From Clytia hemisphaerica (lineage: Eukaryota; Cnidaria; Hydrozoa; Leptothecata; Clytiidae), in the NCBI GenBank assembly GCA_902728285.1, contig CACVBU010001298.1:62001-126000 (forward strand): DNA of 64,000 nucleotides. The letters run 5' to 3'. Numbering within the stretch: the stretch's first letter is position 1; each line of letters opens with the position of its first letter. Under the pieces are notes generated by a model. The model saw only the letters and a list, made by a program, of their open reading frames with translations. It had not been told where the DNA came from and did no database searches. Positions 42,802 through 55,430 of the stretch are shown piece after piece. The position numbers and the translations under genes were made by a program.

Positions 42802-44530
42802 CCCGAAAAAAACAAAGAAAGGTACTTAACTGAAGGCTGCACGTTGGGATGAGTGCAGCCTATAATTTATCCACTGAATCCTCTTTCCCTTTCATTGATT
42901 TGGTTGATGTGCCAATATAGTGTGGTTGTAGATTTTCTTCTTTGGTACACAAACGTCTTGGCTTGTTTTTTATCCACAATAATGATTGATTCCATAAAAT
43001 GAATGACTTCCAAGGAGTTTATCAGCAAGACCAGACAATTTTCACTAACAGCCACCTGAGTATATCGCTCAGGTGGGTTGGGCTACCTTTGGCCGAAGCC
43101 CCAGGTTTAGCAGCCTCTACCGGTATTCGTTTGTTATGTTTTCTTTCTTTAAAACTTTTGCTGAAAGAAAAAGAAAGGCTTCTCCTCACGGTTCAGCCTT
43201 GTAGTCAAAATCAGGAGTGATTGGTGTTTTTTTTAATTTAGGAGGCTGAGTTTTAAACGAATCGTCAAGTTGAAACGAACGATAAATGTATCAAGGTCTG
43301 TTTTATTTACCCCCTGGTGACTTAACAAAAGAGACTTAACTTGATGTTACAATCCAATTATTGAAAGTTTGTCTCAGCCTTTTTATAATGAGCGAGACAT
43401 ACGTTCTCTGATTACGCAATTTTCATATTGACATTTTCGAGGCATTTTGATGTAACTGTTAGGCGGTCATCGAAAAAATGCTCTGTTCGCGTCGCAACGG
43501 GTGTTAAAAATACATGCGGGCGGACGGGCGGTCAAAAACATTCCCGGTTTTTTTTTAATCACGCCAGTAACACAGGGGCGGGTGGTAATGCGAGCAAAAC
43601 AATTTTTCGATGGTCATCAGAGTAATTGAGAAAAAAGCTATGCTTTAAAAAGAACAAATTGTTTTTCCCAGATTTTTTTCCGCATCTCCGCACCGGAAAA
43701 TCAGCGGAAAATTTGATGCGGGCGGGTGACCCGAATACAACAATTTTTCGATGACCGCCTTATCCCTACATATAAAAACATTTAACAAAAAAATATAAAT
43801 GAAAATGAGTTAAAATAAAATGTTTGGTTCTTTATTCAAAAATAATTTATAATATAAAATTCCTAAAGAAAAAGCTCATATCAAACCGAGGATAAAGTAG
43901 TAAAGTTGAGAATTAAAGGCTGAGAATATTGACACAAATCTTAACATATGGCTTGGTGCTGAGAATACCAAAATGTGAAGGCAGGGCGGTATTGAAAACT
44001 AGGAGTTGAAATTAAGTTGAATCCTCAAGCTGAAAATGTAAATTGGCGGTGATGAGAAGTTCAAGTCAAAAAAATAAATACGAAATGAGTTAAATAAATT
44101 AGATAAATAGCTATATAAACATTTAAAATATTTTTATGGTTTCAGAGAGAAAGGTTTCAAAATGAGTGATGTAAAAAAGAGTAAGGTGAACTAAGGCAAA
44201 GAATTTAAATTAGTGAGAATAAAAACATGGGTGGAGGCTAACCTAAACTTGCAACAAAATAGGAAGTTTCATTAGCTTCATGCAAAATAAAAAGGTAAGA
44301 TAAATTAAATAAATAAAAATATATGTAAATAAATCACTAAAAGTTAGAAATGCTAGAAATTATACTAGAAATTACTCCTTGTGTTAAGTAAGAGTTAATT
44401 GGAAAAGGCTTCAAGAACGTAAATTGATGCTGACCTGGGAATTAGTGTTAAATGAGCTTGAACTAGGGCCAAGGCAACCTGGTGTTAGTGATTAAGAAAA
44501 CACAAGAGGCTGATACAGAAGGGGGAAAAA
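42802..44530. other. Gene-free interval
   Basis: The first part is probably 5' UTR of the LINE at 39941-42801. From about 43250 on nothing coding or clearly repeated was recognised. Confidence 0.4.
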
Positions 44531-44539
44531 ATACCATAT

Positions 44540-44710
44540 GATCTAGTTTCTGTCAAAATAAGACGAAATTTCGATTTTAAATTCATTTCTATTTTCAATA
44601 TTCAATACTTCTTTTGGCAACTCATTCCACCATTTAACAGTTATGGGCAGAAAAGAATCTCTGTATGCTATTACTCTGGAAGCTGGCAACTCGAAGGCAG
44701 GGCAAGGCCA
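44540..44710 (-). pseudogene. C-terminal LINE fragment
   Basis: On the minus strand an open stretch ends in a stop near 44540 and contains YRDSFLPITVKWWNELPKEV, the conserved last block of CR1-type ORF2 proteins. It has no start codon, so it was too short to stand out as a frame. It lies just outside the left arm of the large inverted structure. Confidence 0.7.
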
Positions 44711-45694
44711 GGGGTAACAGTTTTCGGGAAACAGCCTGGCCTGGATCTGGCTGGCTGGGATGTGGGATGGCCCATAGGTATTTGTTAATAATAACTTGGT
44801 TAGGTATTCGGAATTAGGGATTAGGGATTCGCAATTAGGGATTAGGGATTCAAACTTTGATTGAATTTTTCAAAAATTCTAATTAACTACTTACGACTTT
44901 CAAATAGCTAAAATTATGAATGGTAGAAAACATTCCCAAGTTTCATTTCCACCAAAAATAATCGCTCTCCATTGCAGTGTTCGAGCTGTAAAAATGGCAG
45001 TCTGAGGAATTAGGGATTTGTGAAATCGTCACCAAGTGAGCAGCTCGGCCTTGTGTGGAGGAGAGCAGACTTCTGTTGAACTTTTAAATATTGGAATACG
45101 GTTAGGAATATTATAAGGTCTTATTTTAACCAAAAATAGTCGCTCTCCTTCGCATTGTTCGAACTGTAAAAATCGCAGACTGACAAATTAGGGATTCGCG
45201 AAATCGTCACCGAGTGAACAACTTGGCCTTTTGTGGAGGAGAGCAGACTTCTGTTGAACTTTCAAATATTGGAATATGATTAGAACTATTTATAAGAGGG
45301 TAACATTCTTTTGAGGGAAAATTCAACAATTTTTGTTTTGCTGCACTTTAATGAAAATTTACTAGTAATTTTTTTAAGGCAACATAATAAATTAATTGTA
45401 CCCTTGTGTGTTGCACCCCTCAAAAATTTACGAAAGAGTCATTATGGGTCATGAGAAAGCCTTTGTCAATCTCTACTCTTTCAAGATTTAATCTTAATCC
45501 AAAAAGTCGAAAAAAATGGACCTGCAAATTTAATTTGAATATTTTGATTTCATGAATTGACGATTTAATGAATACGTTTAGCACAATGTTGGTGATCGAA
45601 TCTGAAAATAAAAGGTTAGACTTTAGCGAACTTAAAAACAGGTCTGTTTTCCCTAAAACACGCAAAAACTTCGCCCTTTCTAGGCATGCCACTT

Positions 45695-46460
45695 ATTCAA
45701 CATTTTTTATATTCATGTAAGCTTGTATCCGTTTTTGGTTTGGGGTCTTCAAAGTCATTTCCCAAGTTTCTAGAACACTCCAAAGTTGATAAATGAGCTA
45801 TTTTGAATCTCTAAATGGAGAATTTCCCTAAAACACGAAAAAACCACGCTCTTTTAAAGTTTCTAAATTGGTGGGCATTGTTTCTAGACCTCTAAGCTTG
45901 CATCTGTTTTTGGTTTGGGGTCTTCAAAGTCATTTCCCAAGTTTCTAGAACACTCCAAAGTTGATAAATGAGCTATTTTGAATCTCTAGATGGGGAATTT
46001 CCCTAGACCACGAAAAAACCACGCCCTTTTGAAGTTTCTTGATTGGTGGGCATTGTTTTTATACCTGTAAGCTTGCATGCGTTTTTGGTTTGGGGTCTTC
46101 AAAGTCATTTCCCAAGTTTCTAGAACACTCCAAAGTTGAAAAATGAGCTATTTTGAATCCCTAAATGGGGAATTTCCCTAAAACACGAAAACACCACGCC
46201 TTTTTGAAGTTTCTTAATCGGTGGGCATTTCTATACCTGTCAGCTTGCATCCGTTTTTGGTTTAGAGTCATTTGAGCAATTTCCCAAGCCTGGAGAGCAT
46301 TTCAATGTTCCACTGTTGAAAAATTACTGAATATCTAAATAGGGAATTTCCCTACATAACGAAATGACCACGCCCTTTTTTGTAATTTTTTTCCAAATTT
46401 TTAATCCTTATAATAAAGTCTGTTATCCGTTTTTTATTTGAAGTCAATAGCATTACTCAG
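45695..46460. repeat. 175-bp tandem repeat, four clear copies
   Basis: The block GTTTTTGGTTTGGGGTCTTC starts at 45731, 45906 and 46081, with a slightly changed copy at 46253, so the period is 172-175 bp. Shared words include AAAGTCATTTCCCAAGTTTC and GAATTTCCCTA. A very diverged fifth copy may follow at about 46425. The units contain no reading frame that stays open. Confidence 0.9.
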
Positions 46461-46800
46461 TAAATTTTTATTGAGGTTTTTCGAATATTGATTTTGAATC
46501 CCGAATACCAAACCCCTAATCCCTAACTCCAGCGAATCTACCATTTTTTCAAGATATCGTGATCAATTTCTTCTGCAAAAGCACGAATGAGAAATACATT
46601 TTGGTATAATATTTCGAATCTTTCAAAAAGAAAGCAACTTTATGTTGGTTAAACCTACCATTAGAAATATTAAAATGATATAAATAGGGATGTGAGTTTT
46701 TCTAAAATTAAATGAGGATTAAAAAAAACACTGAAAGATGTGACAACGGCATTCACTCGTTAACGATATCGGGAATCTCTAATATGTTTAATAATAATTA

Positions 46801-48357
46801 GCAGTTGGAGGGGCAGAGCTGTTGTCCTGTGAAGGTACGATGCAAGGAGATCCAATTGCCATGACATTATACGGTATCAATCTGCTTCCTCTAACTAACA
46901 CTCTCAGAAATGTTCCTGACACCAAGCAAGTGGCATACGCTGACGACATCACTGATGTTGGGAAGCTTTTGGCCCTTAGAGATGGCACGTCTATCAAAAT
47001 CACCGCTAAAGGACACAATCATCTCGGTGCTGCTTTGGGAGAAGCTTCATATAAAGCCAAATTTGTATCCAGCAAAGTGAAAACCTGGGTCAATGAGCTG
47101 AGAACGTTATCAACGATCGCTATGTCTCAGCCACAAACCGCCTATGTCGCCTTCACTATAGGTTATCGATAAAAGTTCAACTAATACGTAATTCGAACTC
47201 TCGACGGTATATCCGAGCTTCTCCAACTGATCAAAAACGTCATACATTTACACCTCAATTCAGCGCTATGTGACGGCAGAGAATGTTCAGACGTTGAGAG
47301 AGAAATCTTGTCGTTGCTAATCAAGATGAGTGGCCTCGGTATCATTAACATCGCAGAAGAGGCCAAATTCTAAAACCAATCGAGCCGTGCAATGACAACT
47401 GAGTTGCGCGACCGTATCGCAGCTCAATCCAACCAACCAATCGACCCAAGCCGGTCGAAAAGTATCCTGCGTTCCCTGGCGTCCAAGAGAAAGGAAAGTC
47501 AGCAACGCTCGTTGGATTCAATAAAGCAGAATCTTCAGTCGATCAATCTGAAAGCCCTTGAAATCGCTGCTTCCCAAGGTGCGTCATCCTGGCTAACAAC
47601 ACTACCGTTAAAGAACGAAAACTTCGTCCCCAATAAACGTGAATTCGTGGATGCCATTCACATACGTTACGGCTGGGAAATGAAACGTCTGCCCATCAAA
47701 GGCGCCTGTTCAGCCAACTACACCATCGATCACGCGTTGTCTTGTCACCTTGGAGGCTACGTGATTCAACGGCACAACAAAATTCGTGATACCATCGCTA
47801 CCATGATGAATGAAGTTTGCCACGATGTGTTAATCGAGCCTCACTTGATTGAGCTCTCTAACGAACAATCTGGAGATCTTCCACGTTCGTCTATCACTGG
47901 ACATGAAGCTAGGGCCGATGTTAGTGCTAACGGATTTTGGCAACGGTATCAAAGAGCATTTTTTGATGTGAAGGTTTATATCCTTTTAGCTCCAAGCTAC
48001 CGTTTGAAATCCATTGGTACTACATTCGCTTCCCTAGAAAAGCAGAAAAAGAGAACGTAATACGAACTCATTTTACAAATTGAATTGACTTTCACTCCGC
48101 TGGTATTCGGTGCCACAGGAGGTGTAGCCTGTGAATGCTGGATTTTTATCAGCAAACTTGCTGCAAAAATATCAACAAAGCAAAAATGCCAAAAGAGTGA
48201 GATTGTAAACGGTATTCAACGCAAGATTTCTTTCGTTCTGATCCGTTCAGTAGTGGCCTGTCTGAGAGGTGAACGTTCGAGTCGTTTGTTTACCCCAGAG
48301 CAGGTTGCATTGAAGGATCCAAAATTGACGGAGATCTTGACGTCGATGTATGTTTGA
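46801..48357 (+). pseudogene. Reverse transcriptase with a C-terminal endonuclease-like domain, broken in at least three places
   Basis: Three frames in order: 46822-47172 with RT motifs EGTMQGDPIAMTLYGIN and the YADD box (QVAYADDITDVG), then LGAALG and KVKTWVNEL; 47392-48060 with GASSWLTTLPL, IDHALSCHLGG, HNKIRDTIATMMNEVCHDV and ARADVSANGFW...AFFDVKV; 48085-48357 with FTPLVFGATGG and IRSVVACLRGERSS. The order matches a protein type I know to be widespread in metazoan genomes, annotated only as a mobile-element RT. The D-x-V...FFDVKV pattern resembles a PD-(D/E)XK nuclease. The RT N-terminus is missing, with stops at 47172 and 48060 and a gap between the first two frames. Lineage not assigned. 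Confidence 0.75.
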
Positions 48358-49085
48358 GTGACGTGCGAAGAGCGGCGTTTGATAATATAGTATTTATAAT
48401 TATATAGGTTTTTCTATTAGGGTTTTTCAGTTTCTCATCTTCATGGTCTTTTCAATTATTTTGCAGATCTATCGTATGGTCTACGTTTTTGGGTTTTTTC
48501 GTTGATTATCTATTTGCTCTAGTATTTATTACACCATCTTTTCAACCAGTATTTATCTCCGAATTGTATTTACATTATTTAAGTATTGTTAATTTAAGAC
48601 ATTCTTATAATTCCATTGGTCGAAATTGACGTAACGGATGAAAAAGTAATACATTGGCGTGCCATATTTACAGCTCGAAACACTGCGATGGAAGGTGAAT
48701 ATTTTTGGTTGAAATAAGACCTTATAATAGTCCTAGCCGTATTCCAATATTTAAAAGTTCAACAGAATTCTACAACAACAGAACAGTCTACTTAAAAGTT
48801 CAACAGAAGTCTGCTCTCCTCAACACAAGTCCGAGTTGTTCACTCGGTGACAATTTCGCGAATCCCTAATACGTTAGTCTGCGATTTTTACAGCTCGAAC
48901 ACTGCGATGGAGAGCGACTATTTTGGGTTGAAATTAGACCTTATAATAGTCCTAACCGTATTCCAATAAAAGTTCAACAGAAGTCTGCTCTCCTCCACAC
49001 AAGGTCGAGTTGTTCACTCAGTGACGATTTCACGAATCCCTAATTCGTCAGTTTGCGATTTTTACAGCTCGAACACTGCGTTGGA

Positions 49086-52000
49086 TAGACTAGCAAACTA
49101 GTCTGTAAATTAATCATGTCAGAGGGCGGGAACATAAAGGCGGCGGGCGTTTGCTAGAATAGGAGCTGCGTAGGAGAGCGAGCAAAAGTTGGTGAGAGGC
49201 TGCTGATATACAGACTAGAACATTCTGCCACGGCTTCATTTTGGAGGTTGTGAGAACGGAGGAGTGCTTTCTTAAATTTTGGAGGGAGAAAAGCCGACAG
49301 ACCACTTTGTTTTGAATTTTGGGTGGTGGAGGAGCCACCTTTCAAGTTTTGAAACTTTTACATCCTTAGTTGTTTTTGTTATTCATACATTCTTAGAAAG
49401 GTAAGTATTTGCAATTTAGCTTCAGTTTTCTACAATCATCAAAAGTGTACAAGGATTATTCAGTTTTCCTTATGCAGGTTGGTGGTATCTGGTATATGTT
49501 ACATGCTTTTGGGGCTTTTTGCTAGCCTCTTTCATTCAAGGTAAGAAATATTTTTTCTAACAGTCTAATTTGGTTCCATCTAAATACTTTTTGCTTTTTA
49601 TTTTAGTACTTACAGACTACTTGTTAACGAACTTGATTACTCTAGTCTCATTGTGGCTAAGTGAACCCCTACAACACTCTTTTCTATGAATACAACAGTA
49701 ACACTAACCAGGCAGGAACTCTGCTCAAAAGTACCCAACAAAATAACCTCTTTGAAAAAATTTTGACACTATTTTAAGAATAATAACATATCATAATAAT
49801 CAATAATTCTGACACTTTTAATATCTCACGATAAACTAACACAGGTTTTCAAGCCGTACCAAAAATTTTTGGTACGGTTTGAAAACTATTTTTATAAACA
49901 GCGTTTCCTGGTTAGTTTAAAGAAACTCAAAAGATTATCCCTCTCATCACTCTCAATGTCATTATGCCAGGCTGCTGTCTGACAGTCCGACCCTCTTCAA
50001 CAGACTCACTGCTACAAAAAACAACCTGTCCTGACTGTCAGCATGTAATGTACCAGCCAAGCACAGGAAAATTACACGTACACATAGAAAATTAAATGGA
50101 AAACTTACAGAAAAGTACTTACTTTTAATAGTTAAGATGTCATATGTTGAATAACTAAAACTCCAACCTCAAAACAATGACACATTGGTCCATAATTATT
50201 ATTATAAGTGTATTATTATAATTAAGTATTTCAGTCTGTCGAATGAAAAATGTAACATCTGTCAGTCTAAACTTAAACTCCTATATCAGGATTAGAAACT
50301 AGGCTAGTCTTACCTCTTTTATCTTTTCCTTTACAACAATACAATGCTGACAGGTTGACACAACACATGTGTACATGTACAATGACAAGTAATTCCTGAG
50401 AGAAGTTTTTATAGAAATCTGCAACAAAAACGAAAGTGGTCTCTTCTACTGATTGCTTCCCAGCGCTCCTTCACAGCTGTTTATCAATTTTCCACCAAAG
50501 GAGGTTGCCGCATTTCAAACGGCCCTTCTTTTTGGCACCTGTGGCCTTTCAGTGCCTTGCACGACGGGCGGCTGTAAAATCCCACCCTTCATATATTTTT
50601 TTCAATCTGTGATCCGTGGCTTAGGTTTTTTCTCATCTTCAATTTACTGAAGAAAGCGGGAATTTGATGCGAGAGTTAGATTGTCAACAAAGTGCCATAA
50701 AAAGTCATTGAATAAAAGAAGAACTTAAAATCTTAAATATTTCCATTTTGAAGAATAGGTGCAAAATAGTGAAACATAGAAAAGTTTCATTTTAATTGCA
50801 TTAATCGAAATGGGGGATTTGGAAAATTTTCTATGTTTAGTTTTTTGCACAAACCCCTGTAACTATGGGCGAGCACCCTGTTGCTAAGATGTTGGCTTGA
50901 AATCGAAAATGAAACAACTCAAAACAAAAGTAAAATCAGCCCGTACTCAAAATCCCGTAATCTTGATATACAAGTTTAAGTCTATACTGTCTGTCATGTA
51001 CAAATTTAATTTGTGAAAAATTGAAATTTGCAGAATTTAGTGCTGTGATAAGATAGCTCTGATAGAAAATCCAGAGTTTATATGGTGACAGAAAAGTTTC
51101 TGGGTACACGTATTCATGATTTTAGAAAAATGCAGTATTTTTGTCATGAGAAGAGAATTATTGTAAATTCTGACCTTTTTCTATAGACTGTGGCTATGTG
51201 CTGAAGAATTTTCTTGTCACACCAAAAATGCTGAAAAATTAACCTTTCACTTTAAGATTTATGGCTAAATTTTTTTGGGAGTTTTCTTGCCACACTAATT
51301 TTACAATTTAATATAATTATTTAAATTAAAGTTACCTATTTGAGAAATTTTTGTTGTCAAACTGAGAATTCTGAATTTTCACCGTAATATAAATTCTGAC
51401 AAATTTTAATCTACGTACAACTATAATTTTTGGGAAATCCCACTTGTTCGACAGTATACTTGTCCGACAGTACATTTGTTAGACCGGTTGTTTGACAGTT
51501 ATTAGTTCGACACCCATTTGCTCGACTGCATGGTTGTTCGACGGCCACTTGTTCGACACTCTTCTCTCAAACTGGTCTGTTGAACAACTATATAGATTGT
51601 CGAACAAGTGGATTGTCAATCAACTGGGTTGTCGATCATTTTGGCACCCATTTGTTCCACAACCCACTTGTTCGACATTCAATTTGACAAGAATTTGTTG
51701 ACCAAGTAAGCTGTGGAAAAAATGGGTTGTTGAACATGTGACATATACTTATCACCCATTTTTCTGTAAATTGTAAGTATGTGTACTATAAAATTAACTT
51801 CACACTTGAAGATTTATGGCTGAATGAAAAAAAATGAGTTTTCTTGCCACACTAATCTGGCAATTTAAAAATATGTAAATGTTTAAAGTTATAGTAGGTA
51901 CTATGTGTACAGTACGTTTGAGAAATTTTTGTTGCCAAACTGAGAATTCTTAATTTTCTTTATAAATTCTGCTAAATTTCCCTCTACGTAAGTATAAGTT

Positions 52001-52245
52001 TTGGAAAAAATACTAGAATTGAGTAAAACATAAGCATGGCGAAAAAATTTAATCATTTTTAAATGTAAGAAGACGCTTTTAATAAAGGTTGGGGCTTCAG
52101 CTTAGCCGTTTTTTCCTTCCTGGGGTTTCGCTCCAGTCGGGCTTTCAGCCCTCGCCGCCGACAAAATTTCTTCCTACGCTTACCTAACTCCTACGCTCAC
52201 TTTTCCCGCGTGATACCGTTCCAGCCCGACTGGCGTGCCAGTCTA
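49086..52245. mobile_element. 3.16-kb insertion with 9-bp target duplication and hairpin ends
   Basis: TGCGTTGGA occurs at 49077-49085 and at 52246-52254, exactly where the right arm of the large element is interrupted. Both ends begin TAGACT and are small hairpins: GACTAG-CAAA-CTAGTC on the left and GACTGGC-GTGCCAGTC on the right, reading outward as related inverted termini. No transposase frame was recognised. A 9-bp duplication is found with Mutator-type transposons among others, so the class is an inference. GC-rich sequence lies at both ends and a TTCGACA repeat cluster at 51446-51745. Confidence 0.72.
51446..51745. repeat. Degenerate array of TTGTTCGACA words in two orientations
   Basis: The first half repeats CACTTGTTCGACA-like words about every 13-18 bases (CTTGTTCGACAG, CTTGTCCGACAG, TTGCTCGACTG, TTGTTCGACGG, CTTGTTCGACAC). 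In the second half inverse words appear as well (TGTCGAACAAGTGG, GTTGAACA, ATTGTCAATCAACTGG). The array lies inside the 3.16-kb insertion. Confidence 0.75.
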
Positions 52246-52403
52246 TGCGTTGGAGAGCGACTATTTTTGGTTGAAATGAAACTTGGGAATGTTTTCTACC
52301 ATATTCCTTTTATTTGAAAGTCATAAGTTAATTAGATTTTTTGAAAATTTTAATCAAAGTTTGAATCCCTAATCCCTAATTCCGAATACCTAACCATGTT
52401 ATT

Positions 52404-53351
52404 TTTAATTAGGTATTTCAGTATTTTCAGGAATTAAGCGTGTTGGAGAAAAAAAAGGCATGGTTGCCAAGTTCTTAAGTTGCATAAGAAGTGCCAGGGG
52501 TGGGAGGGGCAGGCTGGGCCCAGCCTAGAAGGGCACACACTGCAGGCAGGGGGGGGCGGAGGCATTGACCTTTTCGACCGACAGGAATATGCCGCTGGAT
52601 TTTGAAAAATACACCCTGGCAGATATGCATATTTGGTAAATTTGGGACCCAGTCAGAAAGAAAAATCTGAAATTTTTCTCATTTTCACCCATGAAAAAAT
52701 ATTGAAAAACTTTCTAATAATTTCCATCCTGAAAATTGTCAAAAATTATATCGTTGGTTGAGCCCTGTCCGATACATATCTTATATATCTTAAAAATCAG
52801 TAAATTTGGGACACTGTCTAGGTCCACTCCCTCCCCCATAGCTGCCAACTCTCTCGCCCAATGAAGAAAGAAGTAAAATTTGATTTGAAGAAAATTTGAA
52901 GAAGTAATTAACAATTTAATCACACTCGCGCTGCTCACATCTTGACTTCTTTTTTTTGTGTTGTTTTTCTCTAAGATACATTTTTCCAGCGTGCGCGGTT
53001 GATTGACATGTCAAAGTTACAGAGTGTTGATAACAGATCTCACTATTTTCTGCAAAAGGACAGACTTTTTTATATATGTGTTTGGACGCTTGTGCGAATG
53101 CGCGCGCCCGATTGTATTTACGCGTTTCTCATCGCAAAGATTTGTTCCTTTTGCAGTGTGAAAGTCTACTACATTTCATTTGCTATCTATGATTCGCGGT
53201 TACGTTAATTAATGACGAGGTTCGGTGAAATGGTAGCCGAATGGCCGTCCCATGTTTTGTCAGATAGTCCCAAGAGCAGTTGATGGTATTTGTGATTGTG
53301 GCCTTGTTTCCAGAAATCCGCATAAAATTTAATATTGACAGAGTCATTAAG
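52404..53351. other. Gene-free interval
   Basis: A G-rich patch at 52495-52560 is the only distinctive part. No coding exon or clear repeat border was found. Confidence 0.4.
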
Positions 53352-54515
53352 TACTAGCCGGTACCCGGCGTCGCACGCCGGTTAAGCTGTAGCTGAACGC
53401 ACTATAAGTCCTTTGGATGTTGAACCTGGTTTAAAAAAAACGATCAAATTAATAAAAAGATATCTTCAAAGTTTGACTCTAACCTTCCCCCGGAGATCTT
53501 TTTCTTGCTTCGCTCGTATTAAATACGCCGTCCAGTTTTCGACAATTTGAGAAAATGTCATGGTAAAGAGGAGTGAAATGTAGAAATGACCATTCTTTAG
53601 GAAAAAGCGGGAAAGCCACAAAGAATAGTGCAACTTTGTTTTTATAAGATTTAAAAAGATAAATAATAAGTCCATACTAAATTGCTTTTTTAAACCCTTG
53701 TCATAACTTTTCGAATTCAAACATGTAAAATGACGTACACAGTTTTTAACAGTATCAACCACTTGAATGGTTTTATATCTTTACAGGGTGTCCCTAATTA
53801 AAGTATCGAGTCGAAACACAACTATGAGTAGAAAGTTTTATGTGCGTGTTCACAAAATTGTATTTTAAGCTCTCCCTCTTTTTTCTTTGTCATTACGATT
53901 AATTTATACGTTGTAACTACCTTTTGTAATAAGCCTGTGTGATGGAGAACGTTTTTATATTTTAGCGATAACACACAAAAACTTTTCTATTCAATCGCAC
54001 GTTCAAACTCGATACTTTAATTAGGGACACCCTGTATATGAAGAAAAGAGATGGACTAATTTCTTCTTTTGCTTTTTATCGCCCTTTGAATGCTGTTATT
54101 GTTCGATAAACTTTTTAAATTTATGTTTTGATTTACATTTGAAATGTTCTTTTCTATAAAAGAAACTTGTTTTGTTTTGACAAGAATTCGAATGTCATTA
54201 ATAAATACGATCGTTAAATACATTCGAAAACATTTCAAACAAAAGAAAAGAGAAAAACAGCATCAGGCATCAGGCAAAGCTGGGCAGAAATTAAAATTAC
54301 TAAATGTAGATGGGCCTTAAATTTCAAAACAAAGGCTGAATAAAGTCTAAACCAGATTCTTTCCGATCTGTCAATCAAAACAAACTTATCGAGAACAAAA
54401 CATTGCTTGCGAAATCTTTTGCAAGAGACTAAAGTCATAATTCTAAAACACAAACAAAGCGAAAACGAAAGTGGTGACACACAGACACACAAAGCACCGC
54501 TATTAATATATAGAT
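53352..54515 (+). repeat. Dispersed repeat, copy 1 (RTE-type ends)
   Basis: It starts ACTAGCCGGTACCCGGCGTC and ends ...TATTAATATATAGATG. From about 53700 onward it matches 62521-63805, with shared blocks such as GCTTTTTATCGCCCTTTGAA, TATGTTTTGATTTACATTTG and AAAAGAGAAAAACA. The 5' and 3' ends resemble short repeats mobilised by RTE-type LINEs, which is an inference. It carries the MITE at 53784-54034, absent from copy 2. Confidence 0.6.
53784..54034. mobile_element. Mariner-type MITE, CAGGGTGTCCC ends
   Basis: CAGGGTGTCCCTAATTAAAG is perfectly inverted at the other end, and the pairing extends through TATCGAGT. TA lies on both sides (53782-53783 and 54035-54036). At 251 bp with no frame it is non-autonomous. 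The ends are typical of mariner elements. Confidence 0.9.
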
Positions 54516-55430
54516 GATGTCTGTAAGCTTTGTTACACCAAATATTTTAATTATGCTGAATGAGGTGCCTTTAGTATGAATAGATAGAACTAGACTGTAG
54601 GAAAAAGTTGGGAAGGCCAGTTTTAGAGAATCTAATTAATTATTCTATTGTCTTCGTGCAGACAAAATGACTAATTTCGACAGAAATAACGATCTGATGA
54701 TGAAATACAAAGCTTCTCAAACCATTTTCAAAAAGTTTTTGTGCCACTAATTATTTTTATGTTGATAGTACAAAAGGATAGAAATTGACACCATAATTAA
54801 GCTCCAAGAGCGTCGAAATATATAGACTAGATGAGACAGGGGCGAGCTTACTCTTCAATATTATGATAAATATATTCAAATGATTAGGAGAGACACTCTA
54901 CGTTGGAGAAAGTTAAAAAACTCGATCACCCAAATTTATCTGGTCGCTGGTCGTGGTCGCCGGTCGTTGTCGTCATTTCTGGTCGACGTTTAGAAACTCC
55001 CTGTATTGAATGTTTGTAGGAAGTTTGTTTGTCAGAAATTTTTTTCAGTTCATTGTTTCTCCACCATTACTTTTCTTCTATCATTTTCATTTGGATTAGG
55101 TTTTTCTTTCACATACCACTATTTAAATTCCCTTTGACTTTTCGCTAAATTTCCCTCTGTTTCTGCAGAATGATTTAAAAATTAAAAGTACCAAAAAAAT
55201 CGTAAATGTACATTATTAACAAAAATATTCTAAACTTTTTTCATTTTTATCAGTCTGAGTTATTTATATATATCAATACTTTTCTTTTTCTAAAATGACA
55301 GATATTACATATCTTCACTATATATTTCTAACTCACAGTCTTTTATTTGGGTTGTGCCTCCCATAGTCTAATAAGATATAGAATATCATATAATTTTCGT
55401 CTTCAGATTTCGCTAACTTTTTCCATAGTA
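54516..55430. other. Upstream region of parkin
   Basis: No coding exon recognised. The parkin promoter should lie here, but no core promoter motif could be assigned. A short ACTACCG-like purine/GTCG-rich stretch at about 54940-54985 (repeated GGTCG) is the only local structure. Confidence 0.4.

Larger units (their letters stand above)
44790..52403. mobile_element. Large element with long inverted arms around a decayed reverse-transcriptase gene
   Basis: The left end TGGTTAGGTATTCGGAATTA (from about 44797) is inverted at the right end (to about 52397). Arms of about 500 bp are made of tandem units of about 180 bp: two on the left (near 44963 and 45145) and three on the right (near 48672, 48889 and 49069). 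Each unit carries GAGAGCGACTATTTT, GTTCGAGCTGTAAAAAT and CAACAGAAGTCTGCTCTCC, or their inverse. The right arm is split by the 49086-52245 insertion; without it the element is about 4.45 kb. The interior holds a 175-bp tandem array and the RT remnant. Confidence 0.65.

Noticed and set aside
44800..44862. TTAGGGA repeats resembling telomeric DNA
   Set aside because: They are ATTAGGG/GATTAGGGATTC words within the arms of the large element and recur inverted at 52360-52385; they are not a TTAGGG array.
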